DNA of 64,000 nucleotides from Frateuria aurantia DSM 6220. Lineage in GTDB: Bacteria; Pseudomonadota; Gammaproteobacteria; Xanthomonadales; Rhodanobacteraceae. A program made the position numbers and the translations under genes. This document shows positions 53,617 through 62,712 of this stretch, in pieces (the stretch's first letter is position 1; the number at the start of each line of letters is the position of its first letter). The stretch spans positions 2,429,110-2,493,109 of the forward strand of contig NC_017033.1 of the NCBI RefSeq assembly GCF_000242255.2. The letters run 5' to 3'. The notes beneath the pieces are model-generated. The model saw only the letters and a program-made list of their open reading frames with translations. It did no database searches and was not told where the DNA came from.

Positions 53617-54171
53617 GATGACCGGCATCCGCGCAATATGGATCAAACCGGTCACGGCCCTGCCCTTTTCTGCGCAGACCCGATGCGATCACATCCGGCC
53701 ATTCAACGGTCCGGGACGGCGCACCTGCTCAAATGGCGGGCACGCATTCCAGATAGCGCCGACCGCTGCCCGGAAGCTCAGGGTAAAGCTGCAGCGCGCG
53801 GCGGCTGCAACCCCAACTACTTCAACCGGTGTCGGGCTCTGTCCAGCTGTTCGGCTTCGAACAATGGCTGCCAGCGCGGATCCAGCGCCAAGTACTCGAC
53901 ACTCAGGCGCAAATCTTGTCCACCTTGCTCGGCCAGCTTCGCCAGCCCACCGGACAGCTTTGCCGAGGCAAGCAAGGTATCAGCAGTGCGCTTGCCCCCA
54001 TCCCCCCATGCCTCCGGCAGGAAACGCCTCGCCTCGTCGGGTGGCGTCAACTGCAGTCCAGCGGTATATCTGCAGAGACGGCATCAGGCTGGCGAAATTC
54101 ACCACCACAGCGAGGGCGCCGGGAAAACCCGGCCCGCCAGCTTGCCGCATGAATAGTCACCACCCTGCCAT
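53617..54171. other. Region between adhAB and pst operon
   Basis: About 555 bases between two terminators, flanked by converging operons. It contains the weak frame described at 53817-54050 and no other supported gene, RNA or repeat. Confidence 0.45.
53817..54050 (-). CDS. Uncertain fragment-like open frame, 77 residues
   Basis: An open frame beginning at TTG, with protein-like composition: a charged start (P-P-D-E-A-R-R-F-L), a helical stretch with K-R-T-A-D-T-L-L-A, then L-A-L-D-P-R-W-Q-P-L-F. No family was recognised. There is no convincing ribosome site. A neighbouring frame upstream (near 54050-54110) also reads smoothly for a short distance, as if a longer gene had decayed by frameshift. 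Either a remnant or chance. Confidence 0.25.
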   Translation of the reverse strand: MTPPDEARRFLPEAWGDGGKRTADTLLASAKLSGGLAKLAEQGGQDLRLSVEYLALDPRWQPLFEAEQLDRARHRLK

Positions 54172-54201
54172 AAAAAAAGCGCCAGCCCGAAGACTGGCGC
54201 T
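54172..54201 (-). terminator. Terminator of pst-phoU operon
   Basis: On the minus strand an eight-base stem (AGCGCCAG / CTGGCGCT, eight-base loop) is followed by a run of seven T, 39 bases after the phoU stop. Rho-independent terminator. Confidence 0.85.
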
Positions 54202-54239
54202 GCTGATCACGACGGACAAGTCCAGCCATCCCGGACCGG

Positions 54240-54962
54240 TCAAAGCAGTCCGGACAGATCCGGACTGGCGGTTTCGTCGCGCTTTTTGCGCTGCTTGACC
54301 AGCGGCTCGCCGTGGACCTGGTACCAGATGCTTTCGGCGATATTGGTGGCATGGTCGCCGATCCGCTCAATGTTCTTGGCCATGAACAGCAGATGCGTGC
54401 AGGGCGTGATATTGCGTGGATCTTCCATCATATAGGTCAGCAGCTGGCGGAAATAGCCGGTATAGGCTTCATCCAGCTGCACATCGTTTTTCCATACCGC
54501 ATAAGCCTTGTCGGCATCGCGTTCACGATAGGCCAGCAGCACATCACGCACCGCCACGGCGGCCAGCTTGGCCAGATGACTGAGTCCGCTGGTGGCCTCG
54601 ATCGGCGCCACCATGGTCAGGGGAATCGAACGCTTGGCGACATTGGCGCCATAGTCACCGATACGCTCGATGTCGGCGGCAATCCGCAGCGCCGCAAAGA
54701 CATTGCGCAGATCGCCGGCCATCGGCGCCCGCAGCGCCAGCAGCCGCACCACGTCACGCGAGATCTCCTGCTCGAGCTGATCGATCGCCTCGTCACTGCT
54801 GACCACATGCCGGGCTGCCCGTTCGTCGCGACGCTCGACCACATCGATGGCCGCTTCCAGCTGGCTGATCGACAATTCGCCCATGCGGATGATCTCGCCG
54901 GTCAGCCGCGCCAGCTCGTCGTCGTAGCTTTTGATGATATGGTCCATGCCGTTGCCGCTCAT
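54240..54962 (-). CDS. phoU: Phosphate signalling complex protein PhoU
   Basis: A 240-residue, all-helical cytoplasmic protein that links Pst transport to PhoR/PhoB signalling and dampens phosphate uptake. Two PhoU repeats are visible (about 15-105 and 120-215), each with the E-R-I-G-D-Y/H-A-x-N motif (I-E-R-I-G-D-Y-G-A-N near 92 and I-E-R-I-G-D-H-A-T-N near 200) that binds metal. The start at 54962 has AAGG eight bases upstream; ATG 54947 is possible. It lies 64 bases after pstB, last in pstS-pstC-pstA-pstB-phoU. phoB and phoR are not adjacent. Confidence 0.96.
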   Translation of the reverse strand: MSGNGMDHIIKSYDDELARLTGEIIRMGELSISQLEAAIDVVERRDERAARHVVSSDEAIDQLEQEISRDVVRLLALRAPMAGDLRNVFAALRIAADIERIGDYGANVAKRSIPLTMVAPIEATSGLSHLAKLAAVAVRDVLLAYRERDADKAYAVWKNDVQLDEAYTGYFRQLLTYMMEDPRNITPCTHLLFMAKNIERIGDHATNIAESIWYQVHGEPLVKQRKKRDETASPDLSGLL

Positions 54963-55026
54963 GTCTGCCCTTCCGTATCCGTAGTCCCGCCCCGCCGGCC
55001 AGCTCCTGCCTGGAGGCACGTGATGA

Positions 55027-55842
55027 TCAGCCGAAACGGCCGGTGATGTAATCTTCGGTCTGCTTCTTGCCGGGCTTGGTGAAGATCTTGTCCGTCTTGT
55101 CCAGCTCGATCAGCTCACCCATGTACATGAAGGCGGTGCGATCCGAACAGCGGGCCGCCTGCTGCATGTTGTGGGTCACGATGATGATGGTGTACTGGCT
55201 CTTGAGTTCCTCGACCAGCTGCTCGATGCGACCGGTGGCGATCGGATCCAGTGCCGAGGTAGGTTCATCCAGCAGCAGCACTTCGGGCTTCAGCGCGATG
55301 CCGCGGGCGATGCACAGACGCTGCTGCTGACCACCCGACAGGCCCAGCGCACTCTGCTTGAGCTTGTCCTTGACCTCGTCCCACAGGGCGGCACCCCGCA
55401 GGGCCTGCTCGACCCGGTCGGCCAGATCGCCGCGCGAAAGGCGCTCGTGATGACGTATCCCGTAGGCGACATTCTCGAAGATCGTCATGGGGAACGGGAC
55501 CGGCTTCTGGAACACCATGCCGACCTTGCTGCGCAGACGATTCACCGAATAGGCTGGGTCCAGGATGTTCTCGCCATCCAGCACCACCTCGCCCTTGGCT
55601 TCCAGCCCGGGATAGATGGCATAGATGCGGTTGAAGATCCGCAGCAAGGTGGACTTGCCGCAACCGGAGGGCCCGATGATGGCAGTGACCTTCTTGTCCT
55701 CGATATCGAGGCTGATGTTCTTCAGTGCATGGTAGCCCTGATAGTAGAAGTCCAGATTGCGAACGGCGATCTTGACCGCCGGCGCGGGGGCCTCCTCGAT
55801 CAGAGGGCGGCCATCGGGTCCGAAGGAGGTCGAATCAATCAT
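55027..55842 (-). CDS. pstB: Phosphate ABC transporter ATP-binding protein
   Basis: A 271-residue ABC ATPase that drives phosphate import. Walker A is G-P-S-G-C-G-K-S-T near residue 58, the signature L-S-G-G-Q-Q-Q-R near 167, Walker [12 protein letters not shown] near 188, and [11 protein letters not shown] is characteristic of PstB. The first 25 residues are a Pro/Ala-rich leader. It overlaps pstA by eight bases. Length is slightly above the usual 250-260 because of the N-terminal extension. Confidence 0.97.
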   Translation of the reverse strand: MIDSTSFGPDGRPLIEEAPAPAVKIAVRNLDFYYQGYHALKNISLDIEDKKVTAIIGPSGCGKSTLLRIFNRIYAIYPGLEAKGEVVLDGENILDPAYSVNRLRSKVGMVFQKPVPFPMTIFENVAYGIRHHERLSRGDLADRVEQALRGAALWDEVKDKLKQSALGLSGGQQQRLCIARGIALKPEVLLLDEPTSALDPIATGRIEQLVEELKSQYTIIIVTHNMQQAARCSDRTAFMYMGELIELDKTDKIFTKPGKKQTEDYITGRFG

Positions 55843-56710
55843 GCGAAACCTTGCTGCGTGACAGGATCAGCCGAGAGAGCAGGCTCAGGGCCAGAACAAA
55901 CATGGTAATGACAAAGGCGCCGGCCCAGGCAATGGCGTGGGTGCCTTCACCGGGATCATTGGCATACTGATAGATGATCTGCGGCATGCTGGCCATCTTG
56001 TCGAAGGGGTTCAGCGCCATGAAGTTGTTGCCGAAGGCGGTGAACAGCAAGGGCGCGGTCTCGCCGCTGATGCGTGCCAGTGCCAGCAGCACACCGGTGA
56101 TGATGCCGGAACGGGCACCCCGGATCAGCACCTGGCAGGTCAGCTTCCATTGCGGTACGCCCAGCGACAGACCCGCCTCGCGCAGGGTGGAGGGCACCAG
56201 CCGCAGCATTTCATCGGTGGTGCGCACCACCACCGGCAGCGCGATCAGCGCCAGGGCGATGCCGCCCGAAAAACCCGAAAAAGTCACCCGTGCATGGCTT
56301 AGCGCCGTCATCGGCAGGACCACGATGGTATACACGAACAGGCCGAGCACGATCGAGGGTGCCGACAGCAGGATATCGTTGAGAAAACGGATCGTGGCAC
56401 CCAGCCGGGTACGGTTGGCATATTCGGCCAGCCAGGTACCGGCCAGCACGCCGATCGGGGTGGCCACCGCAATGCCGATGCCGTTGATGATCAGGCTGCC
56501 CACCATGGCATTGGCCAGGCCACCGTCCTCGCCATAGGCAGTGATCCTGGTGAACAGCGGCAGATGGATCGCGGCAATGCCCTGTCGCAGGGTTTCCCAC
56601 AGGATCCATGCCAGCATCAGCAGACCCAGCGCGGTAGCCGCCAGACTCAAGACTGTCGCGATCCGGTTGCTCCAGGCGCGGCGCGCATACAGACGCGAGG
56701 TCGCACTCAT
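55835..56710 (-). CDS. pstA: Phosphate ABC transporter permease PstA
   Basis: A 291-residue inner-membrane permease with six hydrophobic helices. It shows the permease coupling segment ([12 protein letters not shown] near 195), F-G-G-I-A-L-A-L-type transmembrane regions and the PstA pattern [10 protein letters not shown] near 235. The start at 56710 overlaps the pstC stop (ATGA). It is third in the pst operon, read on the minus strand, and pairs with PstC to form the membrane channel. Confidence 0.97.
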   Translation of the reverse strand: MSATSRLYARRAWSNRIATVLSLAATALGLLMLAWILWETLRQGIAAIHLPLFTRITAYGEDGGLANAMVGSLIINGIGIAVATPIGVLAGTWLAEYANRTRLGATIRFLNDILLSAPSIVLGLFVYTIVVLPMTALSHARVTFSGFSGGIALALIALPVVVRTTDEMLRLVPSTLREAGLSLGVPQWKLTCQVLIRGARSGIITGVLLALARISGETAPLLFTAFGNNFMALNPFDKMASMPQIIYQYANDPGEGTHAIAWAGAFVITMFVLALSLLSRLILSRSKVSHD

Positions 56711-57726
56711 GACTTGCCCTCCTTGGCCGCCATACTCCGCAACATCAGGCGGGCAATCAGCAGCACGATGAATGTCACCACGAACAGCAGGAAGGCCAGC
56801 GCCATCAGCGAGGACTTCTGCAGATCGACCGCCTCGCTGAACTGGTTGGCGATGGTCGAGGCAATCGACGAGCCCGGATCCAGCAAGGAGATCGACAGAT
56901 TCATGGAATTGCCCAGCACGAAGGTCACCGCCATGGTCTCGCCCAAGGCACGCCCCAGGCCGAGGAATACGCCGCCGATCACGGCGGAGCGGGTATAAGG
57001 CACCACGATGTCCCAGACCACTTCCCAACGGCTGGCACCCAGGGCGTAGGCGGATTCCTTCAGGCGCTGCGGCACTGTCTGGAAGACTTCACGCATCACC
57101 GAGGAAACAAAGGGCACCACCATCACTGCCAGCACGATGCCGGCGGTCAGCACGCTCGCACCGAAGGGATAACTGCTGCCGAACAGCTTGCCCAGCAGCG
57201 GCACATGGGCGGCCACCCAGGACAGCTTGCCGTCATCGGGCTGGTTGCCGAGATAATTGCTGAGCCAGGGCTTGATATGGTCGGCGAAAAAGGGTGCGAA
57301 AATAAACAGGCCCCACATGCCATAGATGATCGAGGGAATCCCTGCCAGCAACTCGATGCCCGAAGCGATCGGACCGCGAATCTGTCGCGGCGCCACCTCG
57401 GTCAGGAAAAAAGCGACGCCAAAGCTGATGGGTACCGCGATCAGCAAAGCGAGAAACGAGGTCACCAAGGTGCCGAACACCGGTACCAGGGCACCATAGA
57501 CATCGTTGCCCGGGTCCCAGGTCGCGCTGGTCAGGAAATGCCAGCCGAAGGTCGCGAAAGCCTGCCGGCCGCCCCACAAGGTGGAGCCGGCCGCGCCCAG
57601 CATGGTGATCAGCACCAGCATGGCGCAGGCCATCAGCAAGCTGCGGAACAGCCGATCCTGGATCATGTCGCGCGCCGCCCGCCGTTCCAGCTCTTTGACG
57701 GTGGCGGAGGGATGGTTTTGTTGCAT
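56707..57726 (-). CDS. pstC: Phosphate ABC transporter permease PstC
   Basis: A 339-residue inner-membrane permease. Six helices are visible, with a large periplasmic loop between about 150 and 205. Typical segments are E-L-L-A-G-I-P-S-I-I-Y-G-M-W-G near 125, E-S-A-Y-A-L-G-A-S-R-W-E near 225 (coupling helix), and L-G-R-A-L-G-E-T-M-A near 250. The start at 57726 drops an upstream in-frame extension that has no membrane character. Second gene of the operon, 95 bases after pstS. Confidence 0.97.
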   Translation of the reverse strand: MQQNHPSATVKELERRAARDMIQDRLFRSLLMACAMLVLITMLGAAGSTLWGGRQAFATFGWHFLTSATWDPGNDVYGALVPVFGTLVTSFLALLIAVPISFGVAFFLTEVAPRQIRGPIASGIELLAGIPSIIYGMWGLFIFAPFFADHIKPWLSNYLGNQPDDGKLSWVAAHVPLLGKLFGSSYPFGASVLTAGIVLAVMVVPFVSSVMREVFQTVPQRLKESAYALGASRWEVVWDIVVPYTRSAVIGGVFLGLGRALGETMAVTFVLGNSMNLSISLLDPGSSIASTIANQFSEAVDLQKSSLMALAFLLFVVTFIVLLIARLMLRSMAAKEGKS

Positions 57727-57821
57727 GACCTGGACCTGCTCTTGCTTTGTCGGATTGCCAACGGATCCACCGGCAGACGGAAGCCTGCCGGTGGATCCGG
57801 GTGGCCGGGCCTCAGCCCGGC

Positions 57822-58838
57822 TTACTTGAACTCGCTGCCCCAATAGGCTTCGATCTTGTTGACCAGAGCCGGCGGCAGGGCCACGTAGTCCAGCGATTCG
57901 GCATCAGACTGACCATGATCCAGTGCCCAGCGGAAGAACTGGAAGGCCACCTTGCTGGTCTCGGCATTCTTCGGCTGCTTGTACATCACCACCCAGGTGG
58001 TCGCCGTGATCGGCCAGGCCGCGGCACCCGAGGCATTGGTCATGATCAGATTGAAGTCCTTGGCCGAGGCCCAGTCCGCCGTCGCGGCGGCCGAAGCGAA
58101 GGCGGCGGCGGACGGCTTGACGAAGTTGCCGGCGGCATTCTTCAGATCGACCCAGGCGATCTTGTTCTTGACCGCATAGGCATATTCGACGTAACCGATC
58201 GCGCCATGGATCTGCGATACATACTGCGACACACCTTCATTGCCCTTGCCGCCCACGCCCGCCGGCCAATCGACGGCGGTCTTGAAGCCGACGGAGCTGG
58301 CCCAGGACGGGCTGACCTTGGACAGGTAGTTGGTGAAATTGAAGCTGGTGCCCGAACCGTCGGAGCGATGCACCACGGTGATCTTAAGCGCCGGCAGGGT
58401 CTTGCCCGGATTCAGCGCGGCGATCGAGGGGTCATTCCACATCTTCACCTTGCCCTGGAAGATATTGGCCAAGGTCAGGCCGTCCAGATGCAGCTGATCG
58501 GCCACGACGCCCGGCAGGTTCACCACCGGCACGATGCCGCCCACCACGACCGGGAACTGGCCCAGACCGTGCGAAGCCAGGTCGGCGCCTTCCAGCGGCG
58601 CATCGGTGGCGCCGAAATCGATGGTGCCGGCCTTGATCTGGGCGATGCCCGCGCCCGAACCGATCGACTGATAGTTCAGCTGGTTGCCGGTTTTCTCGGC
58701 AAAAGCCGCCGACCACTTCGACAGCACGGGATAGACGAAGCTGGAGCCGGCACCGGTGATATCGGTGGCCTGGGCCCCCGTGGCAGCCAGGGACAGCGCG
58801 GCAAGCGCAAGAACACGACGAGTCAGGGAAGTAAACAC
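57822..58838 (-). CDS. pstS: Periplasmic phosphate-binding protein PstS
   Basis: A 338-residue binding protein that captures phosphate in the periplasm. It starts at GTG 58838, with an AAGGAG site five bases upstream; an ATG at 58895 would add a poor leader. The signal peptide ends near G-A-Q-A (residue 24). Binding-site segments are I-T-G-A-G-S-S-F near 28, D-F-G-A-T-D-A-P-L near 75, and R-S-D-G-S-G-T-S-F-N-F near 157, all expected for phosphate ligands. First gene of pstSCAB-phoU; a Pho-box-like site lies about 85 bases upstream. Confidence 0.97.
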   Translation of the reverse strand: MFTSLTRRVLALAALSLAATGAQATDITGAGSSFVYPVLSKWSAAFAEKTGNQLNYQSIGSGAGIAQIKAGTIDFGATDAPLEGADLASHGLGQFPVVVGGIVPVVNLPGVVADQLHLDGLTLANIFQGKVKMWNDPSIAALNPGKTLPALKITVVHRSDGSGTSFNFTNYLSKVSPSWASSVGFKTAVDWPAGVGGKGNEGVSQYVSQIHGAIGYVEYAYAVKNKIAWVDLKNAAGNFVKPSAAAFASAAATADWASAKDFNLIMTNASGAAAWPITATTWVVMYKQPKNAETSKVAFQFFRWALDHGQSDAESLDYVALPPALVNKIEAYWGSEFK

Positions 58839-58920
58839 GACAACTCCTTGGGAAAGGCGAGCGAAAGGTGGGGGCCACCGACCCCGCCATTTCACGCTGG
58901 GGATGTTGCAATGAAATGAG

Positions 58921-58945
58921 TTGAACGTTTCACTTTTATGACAAA
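58921..58945 (-). promoter_or_regulatory. Possible Pho box upstream of pstS
   Basis: Read on the minus strand the site contains TTGTCATAAAA, close to the first half of the PhoB consensus (CTGTCATAwAw). The second half-site (GTGAAAC) matches poorly. Position, about 85-105 bases before the pstS GTG, is right for PhoB control. Confidence 0.4.
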
Positions 58946-58996
58946 CGGGAAAGCAATTATGTCCCCCGTCCCTTGTCGCTTGTTTCCAGAGGCTTT

Positions 58997-59659
58997 TTAC
59001 AAGGTCGCGTCAGGACCCACCAGCTCGGCCTCGAGCGTCTGCAGCCGGTTCCAGCGATTGACGATGCGACAGAACAGCTCCGCCGTGCGCTCGGCATCGT
59101 AGACCGCCGAATGGGCTTCGCGAGTGTCGAACTCCAGGCCCGCCGCCATCACCGCCTTGCTCAGCACGGTCTGACCGTAAGCGAGCCCACCCAGCGTGGC
59201 GGTATCGAAGCTGCTGAAGGGATGGAAGGGATTGCGCTTGTGGCCGCAACGACGTACGGCCGCATTCAAAAAGCCCAGATCAAAGGACGCATTGTGGCCG
59301 ACCAGCACCGCCCGCTGGCAGTCGACATCACGCATGCCCTGGCGAACTTCGGCAAACACATGATCCAGTGCCTGCCGCTCGGTGAGCGCGCCGCGCAAAG
59401 GATTGTCCGGATCGATGCCGGTAATTTCCAGGGCGCGAGGATCGATATTCGCTCCCGCAAACGGCTCGACATGAGCATGCACGGCCGGCCGTGGCCGCAG
59501 CTGGCCTTCATTGTTCATGCTAAGGGTGACCACCGCGATTTCCAGCAGGGCATCGCGCTCGGCATCGAATCCGCCGGTCTCGACATCCACAACCACCGGA
59601 AAAAAGCCACGAAAACGCTCGGACATGCGCGTGGCATGACTGTTGTTCAAAGTATGCAT
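58997..59659 (-). CDS. rnt: Ribonuclease T
   Basis: A 220-residue DEDDh exonuclease that trims 3' ends of tRNA and other small RNAs. Exo I is V-V-D-V-E-T-G-G-F near residue 24, Exo II is V-G-H-N-A-S-F-D near 123, and Exo III ends in [12 protein letters not shown] near 183; the D, E, D, D and H residues are all in place. The start at 59659 gives M-H-T-L-N-N-S, with a possible inner ATG at 59626. Length fits RNase T. It is upstream of pstS on the same strand, with a 158-base gap. Confidence 0.95.
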   Translation of the reverse strand: MHTLNNSHATRMSERFRGFFPVVVDVETGGFDAERDALLEIAVVTLSMNNEGQLRPRPAVHAHVEPFAGANIDPRALEITGIDPDNPLRGALTERQALDHVFAEVRQGMRDVDCQRAVLVGHNASFDLGFLNAAVRRCGHKRNPFHPFSSFDTATLGGLAYGQTVLSKAVMAAGLEFDTREAHSAVYDAERTAELFCRIVNRWNRLQTLEAELVGPDATL

Positions 59660-59861
59660 GACCTAAGCATAACAGTGCGACGCGCCATCGCGTGATCGGC
59701 AAATGCATCACCGCATGCATCCGGCGTCATCCAGTTGAAATATTAACAAGCACAGAACTGTCATCTAGGCAGAAGAACATGGCGCCAACTCTTGCGATTC
59801 TCGCTGGCAAGTTGCGTTGCCGGCGCGGATCGATCCGATTTCTTTCAGGGGATTGACCCGC

Positions 59862-61274
59862 ATGTACTTCAAACCATTGGCTGTACTCATTGCCGCAAGT
59901 CTTGGCGTGACCAGCCTCAGTGTCGCCGCGCAGACCACTGGCGCGTCCGCAAAGCGACACGCCGCACACCAGGCCAAGACGGCACCCGCCGCGGTCAACC
60001 AACAGGAAATCGCGCTGCTGAAGGCGCAGCTGGCCGCTTTGCAGGCCAAGGTCGAAGCGCTGTCCCAACAATCCGCGGCTCAGGCCACGGCCGTCGCTCA
60101 AAGCCAGGCTACCGCGACAGCCTCCGCCGCCGCCGTCGCCCGGAACCAGGCCAGCGTGCAGCGTATCGAAGCCGCACGGCCGCGCTTGGATGCGCTTGAG
60201 AAGTTCGTCAACAACACCGAACTCAACGGTACGATCTTCTATGACTTCACCGGTGCTTCACATAAGGAGCGCGGTGCGAACGGCATCTACAGCCCCAAGG
60301 ACAGCCACGGCACCACCAATGGCGCCGGCTTTGACATGAAGCGGTTCTACCTGTCGATCACCCACACCTTCAGCAAGATGTGGTCGGCCAACCTGACCAC
60401 CGACTTCAACTACTCCAGCAGCTTGGGCCAGACCAGCCTGTTCGTGAAGAAGGCCTATCTGCAGGGTGATTTCAGCAAATACTTCATCGTCCGTGCCGGC
60501 TCGGCGAACTCGCCGTGGATTCCCTTCGTCGAGGACCTGTATCACTATCGCTTCTTCGAGAACACCATCACCGATCGCTCGATCGATGGCGGACACAACA
60601 GCGACAATACCGGTGTCGGCTCCTTCGGTCAGTCGGCTGACTGGGGTCTGCATGCAATGGGCGGCACCAAGGGCGACAACTCGTTCACCTATCAATTGTC
60701 AGCCGTGAACGGGAATGGTTTCCGCAACCCCAGCCGCTCTGGTCACGTCGATCTGGAAGGCCGCGTCTCCTACTCTCCGATCAAGGAGCTGACCCTGGCC
60801 GTCGGCGGCTATGACGGCAAACGTGGCAAGGACAACGTTGCCGACGATGCCAAGGTGCGCACCACCCAGCGTGCAAACGCGTTGATCGTCTATCGCAACG
60901 ACAGTTTCGGTGTCGGCGTGGAATACTTCAATGCTAGGAACTGGGATGACGTATTGCATGGCTTTGACGGCAGCGTACTCCTGAACAACGGCGACAAGGC
61001 CAACGGCTATTCGGTCTTTGCCGACTGGAGCTTCGCGCGTCGCTGGGCCCTGTTCGGTCGCCATGACCAGATCAACTATCATTACTGGACCGGCATCGGC
61101 AACAGCGGCTCGCACTACATCAAGGACGAGTACTACAACGCCGGCGTCTCCTTCGACCCGATCCGCATGCTGCGCTTCGCGCTGGGCTGGAAGTACGACA
61201 CCCTGCGGGCGGATGATCAGCGCTTTGCCTACAAGACCAACGAAATCGGTCTGTGGGGCCAGGTTCTGTTCTGA
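59862..61274 (+). CDS. Phosphate-selective porin O/P family outer-membrane protein
   Basis: A 470-residue outer-membrane protein. The start at 59862 gives a signal peptide cleaved near V-A-A-Q (about 24). Next comes an N-terminal helical coiled coil (about 45-120) rich in Ala, Gln and Leu that could form a trimer, then a beta barrel from about 130 to the end with Gly- and aromatic-rich strands and a final Q-V-L-F. The barrel pattern (M-K-R-F-Y-L-S-I-T, Y-F-N-A-R-N-W) fits the OprO/OprP group (PF07396). Phosphate as substrate is suggested by family and by the nearby pst operon but not proven. A perfect CTGTCAT half-site lies about 100 bases upstream (59758-59764). Confidence 0.85.
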   Translation: MYFKPLAVLIAASLGVTSLSVAAQTTGASAKRHAAHQAKTAPAAVNQQEIALLKAQLAALQAKVEALSQQSAAQATAVAQSQATATASAAAVARNQASVQRIEAARPRLDALEKFVNNTELNGTIFYDFTGASHKERGANGIYSPKDSHGTTNGAGFDMKRFYLSITHTFSKMWSANLTTDFNYSSSLGQTSLFVKKAYLQGDFSKYFIVRAGSANSPWIPFVEDLYHYRFFENTITDRSIDGGHNSDNTGVGSFGQSADWGLHAMGGTKGDNSFTYQLSAVNGNGFRNPSRSGHVDLEGRVSYSPIKELTLAVGGYDGKRGKDNVADDAKVRTTQRANALIVYRNDSFGVGVEYFNARNWDDVLHGFDGSVLLNNGDKANGYSVFADWSFARRWALFGRHDQINYHYWTGIGNSGSHYIKDEYYNAGVSFDPIRMLRFALGWKYDTLRADDQRFAYKTNEIGLWGQVLF

Positions 61275-61302
61275 TCGGACCCCGTCGCCAGATGATGTGA
61301 AC

Positions 61303-61330
61303 AACGGCGCAGCGCATGCTGCGCCGTTTT
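61303..61330 (+). terminator. Terminator of porin gene
   Basis: An 11-base stem (AACGGCGCAGC / GCTGCGCCGTT, loop GCAT) followed by further T, 29 bases after the porin stop. Strong rho-independent terminator. Confidence 0.85.
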
Positions 61331-61452
61331 CTCAGCAGCGGATCAACCCCGAGACGACCGGGCCTGCCCGGCCGCACTTGCCGACCGACGGCACTTGCCC
61401 GTCCTCTGCACTCAGTTCGCAGTCCATTGTCAGGATGCGGGTCGCGGGCATG

Positions 61453-61480
61453 AAAAAGGCGGGCTCCAGACCCGCCTTTT
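61453..61480 (-). terminator. Terminator of tgt, probably bidirectional
   Basis: A ten-base stem (AAAAGGCGGG / CCCGCCTTTT, seven-base loop) with T-tract on each strand, 22 bases past the tgt stop on the minus strand. It can stop transcription from both sides. Confidence 0.85.
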
Positions 61481-61501
61481 GACAGCGTCTACGGGCCGGT
61501 T

Positions 61502-62641
<1,140 letters not shown>

Positions 62642-62712
62642 CTACCTGCACAGCCCGCCCTTGGCCGAGCAACCGCCATCCTCGCCGAGACGGGTGCTCG
62701 CAAGACCTCGCC

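Noticed and set aside
53870-53900. A TTCGAAC sequence resembling a tRNA T-arm
   Set aside because: No matching acceptor, D or anticodon stems around it.
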